The notes under the pieces were generated by a model, which made no database searches, was not told the origin of the DNA, and saw only the letters and a program-made list of their open reading frames with translations. Positions 50,141-60,538 of a stretch of 64,000 nucleotides of DNA are shown here, in pieces. A program made the position numbers and the translations under genes. Origin of the DNA: Bimastos eiseni (taxonomy: Eukaryota; Annelida; Clitellata; Crassiclitellata; Lumbricidae); contig OY365806.1 in the NCBI GenBank assembly GCA_959347315.1, forward strand, positions 27,146,811 through 27,210,810. The letters run 5' to 3'. Numbering within the stretch: the stretch's first letter is position 1; the number at the start of each line of letters is the position of its first letter.

Positions 50141-51970
50141 GCGTTGAATAAATTGTAATTGCCATCTAGTCCATAACATTTAAGTACCATTTCACCGTTT
50201 ATGAATAAACATAAAATGTGTTTGTTAAAATGACCATTCTCTTCTTCATAGAGTTACTTGTCTAGCCATAAATCATGCTTTCAATTATATTTCTATGCAT
50301 AGTTATTTTACCCTTGATTTATTGTATATCTTTTATTAAACTAATTAAGTTTCTTATACGCTGTCTTGCGCACATTTGCATTTCTGACGAACAGCGGTGC
50401 TCCTATTTTTGTAGAGAAAACATTTCGCAAAGCATGATGGTAATAAGTTTGTAGTGCCCTTTTGTTAAAAGATTTCTATAATAATAGTTCTCGCTGAATA
50501 GGTTTCAAGCCTTGCATCGTTACACACGGCAGTAGGAAATTTTGTAACACACTAGACATATTGTATTTGAAATAAGTATATTATGACAATGTAATTCAAA
50601 GTTAAATCAACATCTTATTTACCCATACGGCACACTTAATAAATATCTAATCTTATCTGACAAAGGTATCTTCGATTCTTCTTGAGTAGATCTTTGAATT
50701 TGCAGGACTATTCCAGGACAATGTCAACAGTTGTCGAACCACGAGGACTGGACATACTATATTCCAATCGTTCGTAAATGTTAAGCAAAAGCCGTTAATT
50801 CCTGATACGAGAACATGGTGCCGACAATACCCAGTCAACGTAATCCAAAGTAGACGTTAAATATCCAGTTCGCAACGAAATTCTAATACTTCGCAATCGC
50901 AAAATATTATTTAAAATCGCAGTCCGTTTACTGACTTTCAACGCTTGACGACGACAACGACGACGCCTCACTGTTCACCAACGACTTATGGTCAATCGTT
51001 ACGCAGATATCTCCAGGAAGTTATGGCAACCTTCTACACACATCGCGAAGAACACTACGATAATCATGGCAATTCATCTAGCCTCTTTTCTATCGCAATT
51101 TGAGTTAGCATCTCGAGATATACGGGAGCCGCAGTCTTCCGCTTTAAAATATCTCGCTCAACAAACTGTCAACAACTTCAAAGTTCGATTGCATGAATGC
51201 ATAATTCAACGTCGTATCATGACATCATCACGTTGAATATCTAGTTCAATTTATAATGGCGCGCTTCTATTGGTTGATTCGATCGTTCATACGTGAATCC
51301 TTCATGTAGCACGCTATGATTTGCTGGACTTTGTCTAGCAATTAATTATATTAAATTAAAACGTCGTTCTGAATTAACTAATTAGACCTGTGCCGTAATT
51401 AAATTAAACTTGCTTATTCTATGCTTACCTATATTAAATAATTCATTTGCATAAGAAGACCAACGCTACGAAGTTATTAAAATGCATGTACATGAATTCA
51501 TTAAGTTATTGAACTCAGTTATCTGCTCAAGTTAAAGTCTTTAAGGACATCAGTTGGTAAGGCCTAATGAAGAGTATTTTAAGCACATAACGAATAGCAC
51601 AAAGGGCTCTAAGTCGAAGGACGTTGAGTCTTATGGGTCTGGAGTGATAGTAAAATACAAAGACCATAAATGTACGTTAGAAAAGGGTGAACGAGAGAAT
51701 GTAGGCCTAAAGGTTGATGCCGAGAATTGAAAGCAAGATATAAGCAATATAAGATAAAACGCCTATGATTTGCTATTTTCTCTGCAATGTCATCAATGTT
51801 AATTTTATATGTGAGACACCGCAATAATATTCAAGTTCCCGTTTTACCTGAACTGTTTATCATATTTTAAAATTTATCTATCTGGACAACCGTGTCCGAC
51901 ATTCAAAATTCCACATACTATTTCAGCTCTCTGCCACATATTCCGTTGTAGACCTACTCAGAAGTCTTGT
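50140..51970. other. Intergenic, nothing recognised
   Basis: AT-rich sequence. A plus-strand ORF at 50988-51236 has no recognisable similarity, no supporting context and lies in compositionally ordinary DNA; I do not call it a gene. Confidence 0.4.
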
Positions 51971-51971
51971 G

Positions 51972-52636
51972 TGCGCGTGCTTCGTGCGGCTGCTGCTGGC
52001 TTGTTCATGGCTTTTAAAATGTGAGCATGTTTCGTATTATATATAGGCCTATGACATGCTCCACTGTTTTTAGGAGTTCTGTCTGCATGGGTCTGACGGT
52101 GCCAGTTAGTTTAACACCAGTCTACTTTCGAAAGTTCTCCTGCCAAATTAGGATTATGCTGAGCCAGAGTAGGGGGGTCGAGGGATTTGCCTAATTTCAA
52201 GGTCAGTCATGATAGGTGTGGTCAGTAATGCTTATAACAGAGTGTCATAGCATGACGATGTCTCTCCAAAACCTTACAACGCCAAAGTAGACTGGAAAAA
52301 TAACTTCGCAACGCCTGAACGAGCAGAGCGCTAACTAAATGTGGCAGACAAATATAGCGCAGGCACAAGCCAAAATCTCATATCTTTTTAACACGATCAC
52401 TAGAGTATAGTGATAAATGACATGCGTTTAAACAATGTCCAGCTCAGCTCTGAAGATGTCCTTTGTGCTGTGTGATAAAATTTCATGACAACAAAATGCC
52501 AATAACATTCATATTTCAGATTTCACAGCATGTATTTCCTCTCAAATAATGGCACATTTCTACATTGTATCTTTTAGCGTTTAGAAGTTAGTTTAATGGT
52601 GGTAGGGAGGACATTAAACAAATCGATGACAATCAG
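51972..52636. repeat. Dispersed repeat, copy B
   Basis: Same orientation as 764-1283. It ends in CGATGACAATCAG exactly where the TGTCACG repeat begins (52637), whereas copy A continues past CAATCAG with unrelated sequence. An internal stretch at about 52138-52245 is absent from copy A. Confidence 0.75.
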
Positions 52637-53307
52637 TGTCACGATCCTTCTGATCCGTGACAGTTCGTTTCTCATCCACCAAACACGAACAACGACGCTT
52701 CTTTGATGTTTAAAGAATATATTAATATCTTACATTCAACTACCCACGTGTAGCATTAGATTTTTTCAAGACAGAGGTCGACTTGGTTTTCGAAGATCGT
52801 CACGTCCTATGCCCTGTTGTTGCTGGCCTCCGACTTCCTTCCAAGTCCAGACACTCTATGCTGTAGCCCCTCTTTGCTACAGCAGATAAACCATGTCCTC
52901 CGCCATCGCTCATGCGATGCGGACCTACGAACCTGCTGTCCTATTTGTCCACCTAATCTCTCACTTGCCCACCCCTGGACGCCGATTGGATGCCCCTCTG
53001 CACTAAAGTTCGCGTCACCTTTAGTATATCGTTAATGGCGTTTTAGAGGTCTGTGGAGATTAAAGGGTTATGAACGTCCAAGGAGTTCATAGGCCTCCGG
53101 GGATTAAATCCCTGCTCAGCCGTCGGTCCGTTAATATCGTAGCGTCTCTTTTACCTCTGTCCTCGGTTCATTGGGCGTCGGAACCAGTTGAGACCGGTTG
53201 CTTCGGTCTCATATTACCGATCGCGGCTCTGGCGGCTGGGGATTCTCGTCGTCGCTGAAGTGACCGCTACTCCTGAACGTACAGCTAAGGGATTAGCTTC
53301 AGCCTCT
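52637..53307 (+). repeat. LTR-like repeat, copy 2 (TGTCACG...)
   Basis: Aligns with 9075-9745. The junction with copy B of the dispersed repeat defines TGTCACG as its exact left end. The right side stops at a SINE tail. No internal genes nearby. Confidence 0.6.
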
Positions 53308-53370
53308 GTGTGCACTTCTGAGCAAACAATGTTGGAAGTAGGGTTATATCAAATGTCGGAATTTTAGAAT
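53308..53370 (+). mobile_element. SINE 3' tail fragment
   Basis: GTGTGCACTTCTGAGCAAAC, AATGTTGGAAG, AGGG and ATCAAAT follow in the order seen (reversed) at the tail of the 59.8-kb SINE. Opposite orientation to the four other copies. Only the tail remains. Confidence 0.6.
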
Positions 53371-53650
53371 AAATATAATTAGCTAACTTATGAATATATA
53401 TATATGTATATGTATATATATCTGCGGCCGAAATCAATACACTGCACAACTGGCCTACTATATAATTTATGAGCTTAATATATACCTGCGTTCCATAATT
53501 ATTATAAAAAATTACGATCGTCAATCAAAAATATTTATGTACTCATGTGAATAAATATATTCATTACAAAGAAATGCCAACGCTATCTGAAAACATGTTC
53601 ATTTATTTCTTCCGGTTTTATTTATACTTATTTATTTATTACCGAAACAT

Positions 53651-53842
53651 TTTTTGCTCAGAAGTGCAGACACACGCCTCGACGGCGCAATTGCAGCTGT
53701 ACTGCAGAGCAATTGTGCGCAGAGGACTTGCTATAGGTCCCTATACACAGTCATTCCTAGGACGAGGGTCGAACCCGCTAGCTCAGCGCACACTGAACGT
53801 TACAGGCTGACCGCTCTAACTGATCGGCTACTGTGCCACACG
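53651..53842 (-). mobile_element. tRNA-derived SINE, copy 3
   Basis: Minus strand: head GTGGCACAGTAGCCGATCAG, TTAGAGCGGTCAG, B-box GCGGGTTCGACCC, body with GCAAGTCCTCTGCGCACAAT, TGCAGTACAGCTGCAATTG and GTCGAGGCGTGTG, tail TCTGCACTTCTGAGCAAAA. A/B-box-like motifs are well kept. Confidence 0.88.
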
Positions 53843-54125
53843 GTTGTATATTACACATACTTTAAAGGATCACTTGCCCCTTGCTTTGTAGTCGGATTTG
53901 TGTCTTTCTACTTCTAATGCGCTGTAACTAAAAGCCCGAGACCTCAATCTGTGCTTGCTTCGGTTGGGACCGCTATAAAAATCACAACATACCCAGCTGA
54001 GAAGACTGCTTGTAATGAGAATAATTCTGTTTTCCAGCTATCTCCTTGTATTTAAAAAAACCACAATAGTCAGGTTACCGCTCTCAGTGTTTGGGTAAAG
54101 ACGTGTACTAAATATTTATGATTGC

Positions 54126-54410
54126 TGCATCAGCGTCTCTCAGACTTAATTGGCCATTGACCGACTTTCGCAGCTAGTATTATAGACAAGACTGAGACTG
54201 ATCTGCAGGCATTTGTTGAGACCGGTTGAGTTTTGTATGTGATTTCCAGCCAATTGATTAATAAAGGACTGAAATTTGAGCCAAGTTTCATTAAGGAACT
54301 AATGACAATTGTTGCAAGTAGTTCCCTTCATGTTCCAAACTAATATTTAGAATCCTGATCTCTATGTATAAAAAAGTGCCCTTCTCTCTTTAGGCATGAC
54401 CAATGTCTCC
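54126..54410 (-). repeat. Dispersed repeat, inverted partner of 3281-3585
   Basis: Reverse complement of the stretch at 3.3-3.6 kb over about 290 bp. It ends about 170 bp before a cluster of small plus-strand ORFs. Confidence 0.75.
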
Positions 54411-54581
54411 TATTTTAAAGTTGGGGATTGAATAGTATAAGAACGAAAGATGGTTGGCTGACATTATAATATTCGAGGTTATCTCAGACAAAACTGGGAA
54501 ATAAATATGCATAAATATGACCTCGATGATACTATTGGGCTGACCAACTAGGGGTATGATATCCCACAACCCACCGCAGAT

Positions 54582-54776
54582 ATGTTGGCTGCAGTTCCTC
54601 AGGAACATATCGAATTTGTGTCAAAGGACTACATTACTCGTGACATTTATACATCTAGCGGTTTATTGACATTGAATGCGTGGCAACATGTTTCACTAAC
54701 AGCAGTTAGATATCCCTGTATAACCTTACAGAACGACCCAGATATGATATCTATAGATTTTGGATTCTGGAAATAA
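54582..54776 (+). CDS. Small ORF 1 of compact cluster, unknown
   Basis: 64 codons: contains EHIEFVSKDYITRDIY and VRYPCITLQNDPDMISIDFG. The mix of aromatic, beta-like residues and balanced charge looks more like a real protein fragment than chance translation of AT-rich DNA, but I recognise no family. No poly(A) signal or splice site was assigned. It may be the end of a longer decayed gene, since the first residues are not a clear start. Confidence 0.4.
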   Translation: MLAAVPQEHIEFVSKDYITRDIYTSSGLLTLNAWQHVSLTAVRYPCITLQNDPDMISIDFGFWK

Positions 54777-54818
54777 ACACTTCTCGGCGCGAGTTCGGGT
54801 GAAGCATCGATTCGCATC

Positions 54819-55001
54819 ATGGATTGGATAGTGGACGTCCCTAGTTTGCAATTTCATGCAACACGGGTGATATTTATTCTCTGGCAGACAGGTTTTCGTA
54901 TTGAGATTAAGAAAAGAGGAGCTGTAAACACTCAGGATGCTTTATTAGCCATTAAAATTACTGTTAGAAGAACTATGAAATGTTTTTATATCCAAATCTA
55001 G
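54819..55001 (+). CDS. Small ORF 2 of compact cluster, unknown
   Basis: 60 codons: MDWIVDVPSLQFHATRVIFI, then KKRGAVNTQDALLAIKITVR. It begins 43 bp after ORF 1 and overlaps ORF 3 by 22 bp in another frame. Not recognised. The tight packing with its neighbours suggests a compact element and not host exons. Confidence 0.35.
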   Translation: MDWIVDVPSLQFHATRVIFILWQTGFRIEIKKRGAVNTQDALLAIKITVRRTMKCFYIQI

Positions 55002-55237
55002 CAGCCTCAAAAGCCTCAGATGAAGCGTCAGCACCAACAAGAGACTCTTCTGGGACAGCGCCGCAGGCTTTCCGTCTGCAGAAGATTGGGAAGCTGGAGA
55101 CGTTCCTGAGGTCGGAGGTTGTAAAAAAGTATAACAGAGCTGTTAATTTCGTTAACGGCGCGTCGGCAACTTTTACACTTCTTGGCCTTGGAACAGTTAT
55201 GGAGGCACTGCATTATTGGCAACAGGGGTCGGACTAG
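54980..55237 (+). pseudogene. Small ORF 3: N-terminal part of hydrophobic-helix protein
   Basis: 85 codons: FRLQKIGKLETFLRSEVVKK, YNRAVNFVNGASATFTLLG. An amphipathic helix is followed by the start of a hydrophobic GASATFTLLGLG segment. The frame is lost near 55220, where the hydrophobic character continues in the frame of ORF 4. A single frameshift between the two is the simplest explanation. Confidence 0.5.
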
Positions 55238-55599
55238 TTCCAGGAATAGCTCTCGAGGTCGTTGCGGGCGTTGTGAGTCTGCTCGATAATGCCTGTGTTT
55301 CCATCAGTAGAAGAAGCTCGGCCAAGGTTGGAAAACACGAGGCTATACGAATTCTAGCCAGCAGTAAATTGAACACCATCTACAGTCATGTTTTGAAAGT
55401 TTTAGAGGATAATGAGATCGGTGAGGATGATATTAAGCCTATTCTTGAGGAAGTAGACGAGTATCGTGATATGAAAGACCAGATTCGACTAAAATCAGTT
55501 GGTGGATCCATAGGCGAAGAGATAAAAAGGGATTTATTCAAACAGGGTCACGATGCAGCCGGTGAAGAATTTTTAAAGCAACTTTCAAAATCAGTTTAG
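55216..55599 (+). pseudogene. Small ORF 4: hydrophobic helix plus charged helical tail
   Basis: 127 codons: ATGVGLVPGIALEVVAGVVS (hydrophobic helix), a basic ISRRSSAKVGKHEAIRILAS turn, then SKLNTIYSHVLKVLEDNEIG and an acidic/basic helical tail (EEVDEYRDMKDQIR). It overlaps ORF 3 and seems to be its continuation. The layout (two hydrophobic helices, then a K/E-rich helical tail) reminds me of uncharacterised proteins common in aquatic invertebrate sequence sets, possibly of mobile or viral origin. That is recollection, not a search result. It could also be an intact shorter protein. Confidence 0.5.
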
Positions 55600-56550
55600 A
55601 AGTAAACTGTAAATGCTGGCCTGATTCTACAGGGAAGATATACTTCTCTTTCCGTGATCCTCTGACCCCGACATCACCACCAGACTATTTAGAGACCTTG
55701 CAGAGACACAATAATTCACAATAGGCCTATGTCCAAATCATATTGGCATGTATTTCGCAAATCGTATGGTTTCCCAAGATCGTATGAAAGCCAGTCTATT
55801 TCTATCGATGATAACCTTTTCCACTCTCTGATGATTCCTCTGTTTGGATCTCTATAGCACAGCTTCATAGCCTCATCCGTTCAGCCCCATCTCCATGCAC
55901 CAATAGTTGACTTAAACCATGTCCATGCAGAGAGATAGGGCTCGCATATTCGTCAGTGTTTTTAATTCAGTAGGGGCGAGGCCAAAGCCCCATTACAGCA
56001 CTACTGCGTTCTGCTTCCGAACAAAACGCTCTTAGTATTATATTTTGTTGGTGTATCAATGTTTGTCTGCAAAGATGCGGTTAACACATTCAAAATGTCC
56101 AAACCGTTTTAATAACGAATTAAGAAGGTATTAAGTAAATTAATTCTATACATCTTACATGTAGCCCATCGCATCTAAACTATTGCATGGGGTAATAGCC
56201 TACTGACGAGTGTTGGCAGTTGAAATAAACTTTATACTGTAGACATGAACAAGCACACAAGATTAACCTAACATTGACCTAACAAATAGACATTTTAATA
56301 AAAATGTTTTGCTCATACAACACCTTTTGGGTGTCTCTCGATATGTTAAATTCATCGGAGAGTTATGAAGGAAAGCCTCACATAAAATTGTGAAAACCTA
56401 ATTCTACTTCCCTATATTATTTCTATGTCTAATTAAAATTCTATTTCTATTACAATTCTCAAATACTGAAAGCCCCCACTTCTTATCATCCCAACACTTA
56501 AATGTGAGTCACCGCTGAGACTGCATTGCAATGCTCGAGCTTGGATTTGC
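55600..56550. other. Intergenic / formin 3' UTR
   Basis: No coding signal. The part next to 56552 should hold the 3' UTR of the minus-strand formin gene; I saw no clear minus-strand AATAAA close to the stop. Confidence 0.4.
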
Positions 56551-56551
56551 C

Positions 56552-59500
56552 TCATCGCCTGACGGGATGTGACTTAGCTGAGGATTTTCGCGGTAGTCCA
56601 CTTGTTGAATTGTTGCTTATCTTCAGAGGAGCAACCTTTGCAGTTGGTTTGCTGATGGTCGGGCATTCAGTGCTAGGGGGGTTAAGGTCCTTGTAGGCAT
56701 CCGGTTTCCGTCCATGAACTGTTCGTGGTTGTTCTCGAGATGGCTGATATTGTAGCTTACTATCCATCTTTTCAGAATGAGTCGAAAGACCTTGCTGCTG
56801 ATATTTTGAAGCGTATGATTGTGATTCTAAATTGATTCTAAGTTGGTGCTGGGCTCTGACGATTCTAGATTGCTTCTCTTCATTGCAGTTTGACTGTGAC
56901 AATCCCTCCTGGGCTTGAACTGTTGATCTATGCTCTTCAGAGAGTTTTGAGTGCGTCATACGCTGCTGGAGGCCAAATTTGCTTGTCATTTCCTTGGTAT
57001 CCTTACCATCCCTAGACTGGATCTTGCGGTTGATGGTCTTAGATACCAAAGTGCGCATCAGATCGTTTGAGGAGTTGGAATCCACAGACTTTCGTCGCAA
57101 CATCAGCTGTTTACTGCCAGCAGATATCACGGTCTTTGGTGGCATCACAGACGACAGCGCCTCATCTGCAGGTTTTGAATCCAACACATTTAGGTTTGAT
57201 GCCTTGTTTGCTGACGGTACTCTTGTCTGTTGACGATTCACAACAAAGCAAGGCTGTTCTGAGGTTTTTCCAACACATGAAATCGCGCTTCCCGGAGGAG
57301 AGGGTCGCATGTATAATGTTTTGTATTCTTCAACTTTCAAGCTTTTAGAGGACGATGGAGTTCTTATATAGAGCTGTAAGGAGCTGCGTTCACCTACACC
57401 ACCGAGCAACGGACTTCTGTTGATTGAAGTTTTTGGAGCAGCCAGTCGGGTAAAGACCGATGTCTGCCCTGGTTTTCCAATCTCTTTTCGTTCGATCAAA
57501 GGGGAGGCGACCGATATAACTCTTCTAGTTGTCCCTCCCAAGCTCGGGTCTTTTGATTCTGAAGATAATCGCTGGAGATTTTTCTTTTGCTCCGCTTTGG
57601 CCTTTGTTGATGTCAATTCGGTCGCTTTGTTTTGTTGGGTTCGAGGCATGACTGGTTTAGCAACACGTTTCGTCGATGTTGACGACGACGACACTTGTGC
57701 TGAAACAGAAGTATTCCGTCGGGATGAAGTAGAGGAGGAAGAAATGCGAGGTTGCGTAGGTCGAGCTTCAGCAGCTGAAGCCAAAGAAGGATGCGACTTT
57801 CTAGATGATGCCTTACTAGGCATCTGTGTGTCCCTTTTGACCTGGCCATCTTCTTGAAACGTTTGGGAACCACTGTTATCGGATGAACGCAGGAACTCTG
57901 AGAGTTTAGCCATATCACAGATGAGTGTTCCCTTAAGTGAACCTTTCCGAATGCCATCAATGGGCTCAGGTTTCTTTACAGAACTTGAATACCAATCCTC
58001 ACTATCGCTTTCAGAATACATAAGCGAGAGTTCTTGTAAGCGATTCTTCATTGCGGCTGATAATTTTGGCTTAAAATCAACAGATCTCTTATCTGCAGCT
58101 GTTTGCTCAGAAACAAAATTATTTGCGTCAGTTATGAAGTGTCTCTCTCGATCGTGTCTTGCATCGTCTTGCTGCTGTATACCACGTAACAAATCGAACG
58201 TTTTTTTGGTTAACTGACGAGATGGCATCGAATCCGAATGCTTGGTTCCGTAATAATCAGCTTTGATTTCTTCACATTCCATCGCCCTAACATCTCGTGA
58301 TTTCTCAACGAAACCACTGTCGTTCGGAATTTTGATGTTATTAATGAGCACCTGATCAATTGGATGCTTAATGGTCCCAGGCTGCACATCAATCTGTGCA
58401 TTGTCTGAAAGACTACAAGTGATATACTTTGGGATCATATTGTCCTCAGTTATACCTTCTGTATCTACGTCAGTTTCTTTCAATCTAATTTCGTTTCTAT
58501 ACGACTTCGATTCTTTGTCACTCTCAACGATGACGCTCCTCTTTACAGGGTTGCAAACTACACGATCCCGCTTCAGTAGCTCCTTTTCCTGCGGTGACTG
58601 CTCTGTGTTTCGATGCTGACCTCTAATCTGTGATACAGATCCACTTTTCGGCAGTGAATCCTTCTCAATGCCTTTTCTTTGCTGACTTTCACTGATTTCT
58701 CTAGAATTTCCAAAGATGTCCATCTCCGATTTATGTTCCCAGTCGCGTCTTAAAAATTGATGACCGTCACTCGCTTCATCGTTCTTCTCTTCGCCTGATT
58801 TACTCACGGAGACGGTAAACATTGCGTCAGTCACACCAAACGGTACTTTTGCCCCAACTGGACTCGACAACTCCAGTCCTATGCGGACTCCGATTCGTTC
58901 AAGACAGACCTTCTGTCCACAATTATAAAAGCTGTCGAGTATAGATTTGCTTTTTCGTGCACCACTGTCTCCAATCTGCGGTGGTTCCCCCTCGTCATTT
59001 TTCTCAGTGTCAGAGGGAGTTGTTTTTATACAGTTTGAGCCATCAATGGAATTGGCTTTCAAGTATATTCGCCTTCCAGTCATATCCTCTTTCGGGGCTT
59101 CCAAGTTCTCCTGATGAATGTTTCGTTGTCCGAAGTCGCGTTCACCTGCAGTGTATATTCGCTCTCTTCCATCTTCAAAGGAAGCCGCAAAACGTCGAAG
59201 ACGCATCTTGGAATTCCTTTTTCCAGAGACTTTATTTACAGCAAAGCCGCCGGATATGTCAGCGGATGGACCCAAGATTTGATCACTTCGGTTTGGTCCA
59301 CAACATCCGATGTCCACAACAGAAGACGTTTCTATTCCATCACTCACTGGTTCCACTCCGTCGACTGGCGGTCTCTTCAAAGGCTCCTCAACTGTTACGC
59401 TGGATTCAAGACATGACGACGGTTCCTTTGTATTTATCCTCATTGTTCGACTTCTGCATTGTCTCGCAATTAGTCTGTGGTCGTTGGAACAGTTGCATTC

Positions 59501-59703
59501 ATCGCCTACATCGATGCAACTGTCGCAGATGCGACCAAAATCTGAAACTGACTGACTGCGAGATCTCGATCTTCGACTCAGGTGACTGCGATTGGATGAA
59601 TCCGACAGAAGAGTTCCAACAAAGACATCAACTTCCTCAGCCGCATCCGAAGTCAGACGCAACTGACGACGTATGTGCGATGCTAAGTTAGACGAAAAAC
59701 AGA
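56552..59703 (-). CDS. FHDC1-like: Formin terminal exon, about 1,050-residue disordered tail
   Basis: The acceptor gaatgtcag places the exon start at 59703 in the phase demanded by the previous exon; the ATG at 59710 is intronic and not the start. It encodes one uninterrupted frame rich in S, K, R, E and T, with few hydrophobic stretches. Serine/basic patches such as SRRSRSRSQSVSD (near the start) and SSSSTSTKR (middle) and a basic end KSSAKSHPVRR stand out. No folded domain was recognised. By analogy, FHDC1 has a long tail that binds microtubules; that function is inferred only. The stop is at 56552-56554. Confidence 0.88.
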
Positions 59704-60225
59704 CTGACATTCAAAAATAACAGGATACAACAGTTTATATAAGCATGTATGGATGAATGTATGTATATTTATTTGAACGCACGAAGGTAAAATGATTTCA
59801 TTTTATTTATTTATTTCCAGAAATTTGATACCGCCCTTCTTCCAACATCTTTTTTGTTCAGAAGTGCATACACACGCCTCGACGGCGCAATTGCAGTTGT
59901 ACTGCAGAGCAATGGTGCGCGAAGGACTTGCTCAAGGTCCCTACCCAGTGACGCCCCGGACGAGGCTCGAACCCGCGCGCTCAGCACACACTGAACGTTA
60001 CGGGCTGACCGCTCTAACCGATCAGCCACTGTGCCACACCAAATGATGATGCTGATGATGACGCTGATGATGATGGTGGTGGTGGTTGTGGTGATAATAA
60101 TGACAACGACGCTTACGCTGACGACGATGCTGCTGCTGATGATGATGATGACGATGCTGAAGATGATGATGATAAAAATGATGATAAAAATTACAATAAC
60201 AGTATAACAATAATGGTGATGATAA

Positions 60226-60276
<51 letters not shown>

Positions 60277-60493
60277 AGTAATAATTTATGTTTGTGATTA
60301 TGCAATTAACAACCTGGACTTTATTATTATTATTATCTATTATAACTCTTGTAATATTTGTCTTTATTAAGGATAAATATCAATACTGCTGATCTATGTG
60401 CGTGATGAATGATAGTAATAACAATAATAATAACAATGATACTACTAATAATAATGATTATCGTCAACGTCATTAATAATGATATATTATTAA

Positions 60494-60538
<45 letters not shown>

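Noticed and set aside
50988..51236. 82-codon plus-strand ORF
   Set aside because: No similarity, no conserved neighbour and no codon or motif signal beyond chance.
57420..59691. Long plus-strand ORFs of 145 and 244 codons
   Set aside because: Antisense shadows of the formin terminal exon; no protein-like motifs or splice support.
59811..60305. Minus-strand ORF of 164 codons rich in leucine, isoleucine and threonine
   Set aside because: Runs through a trinucleotide repeat and a SINE; not a gene.
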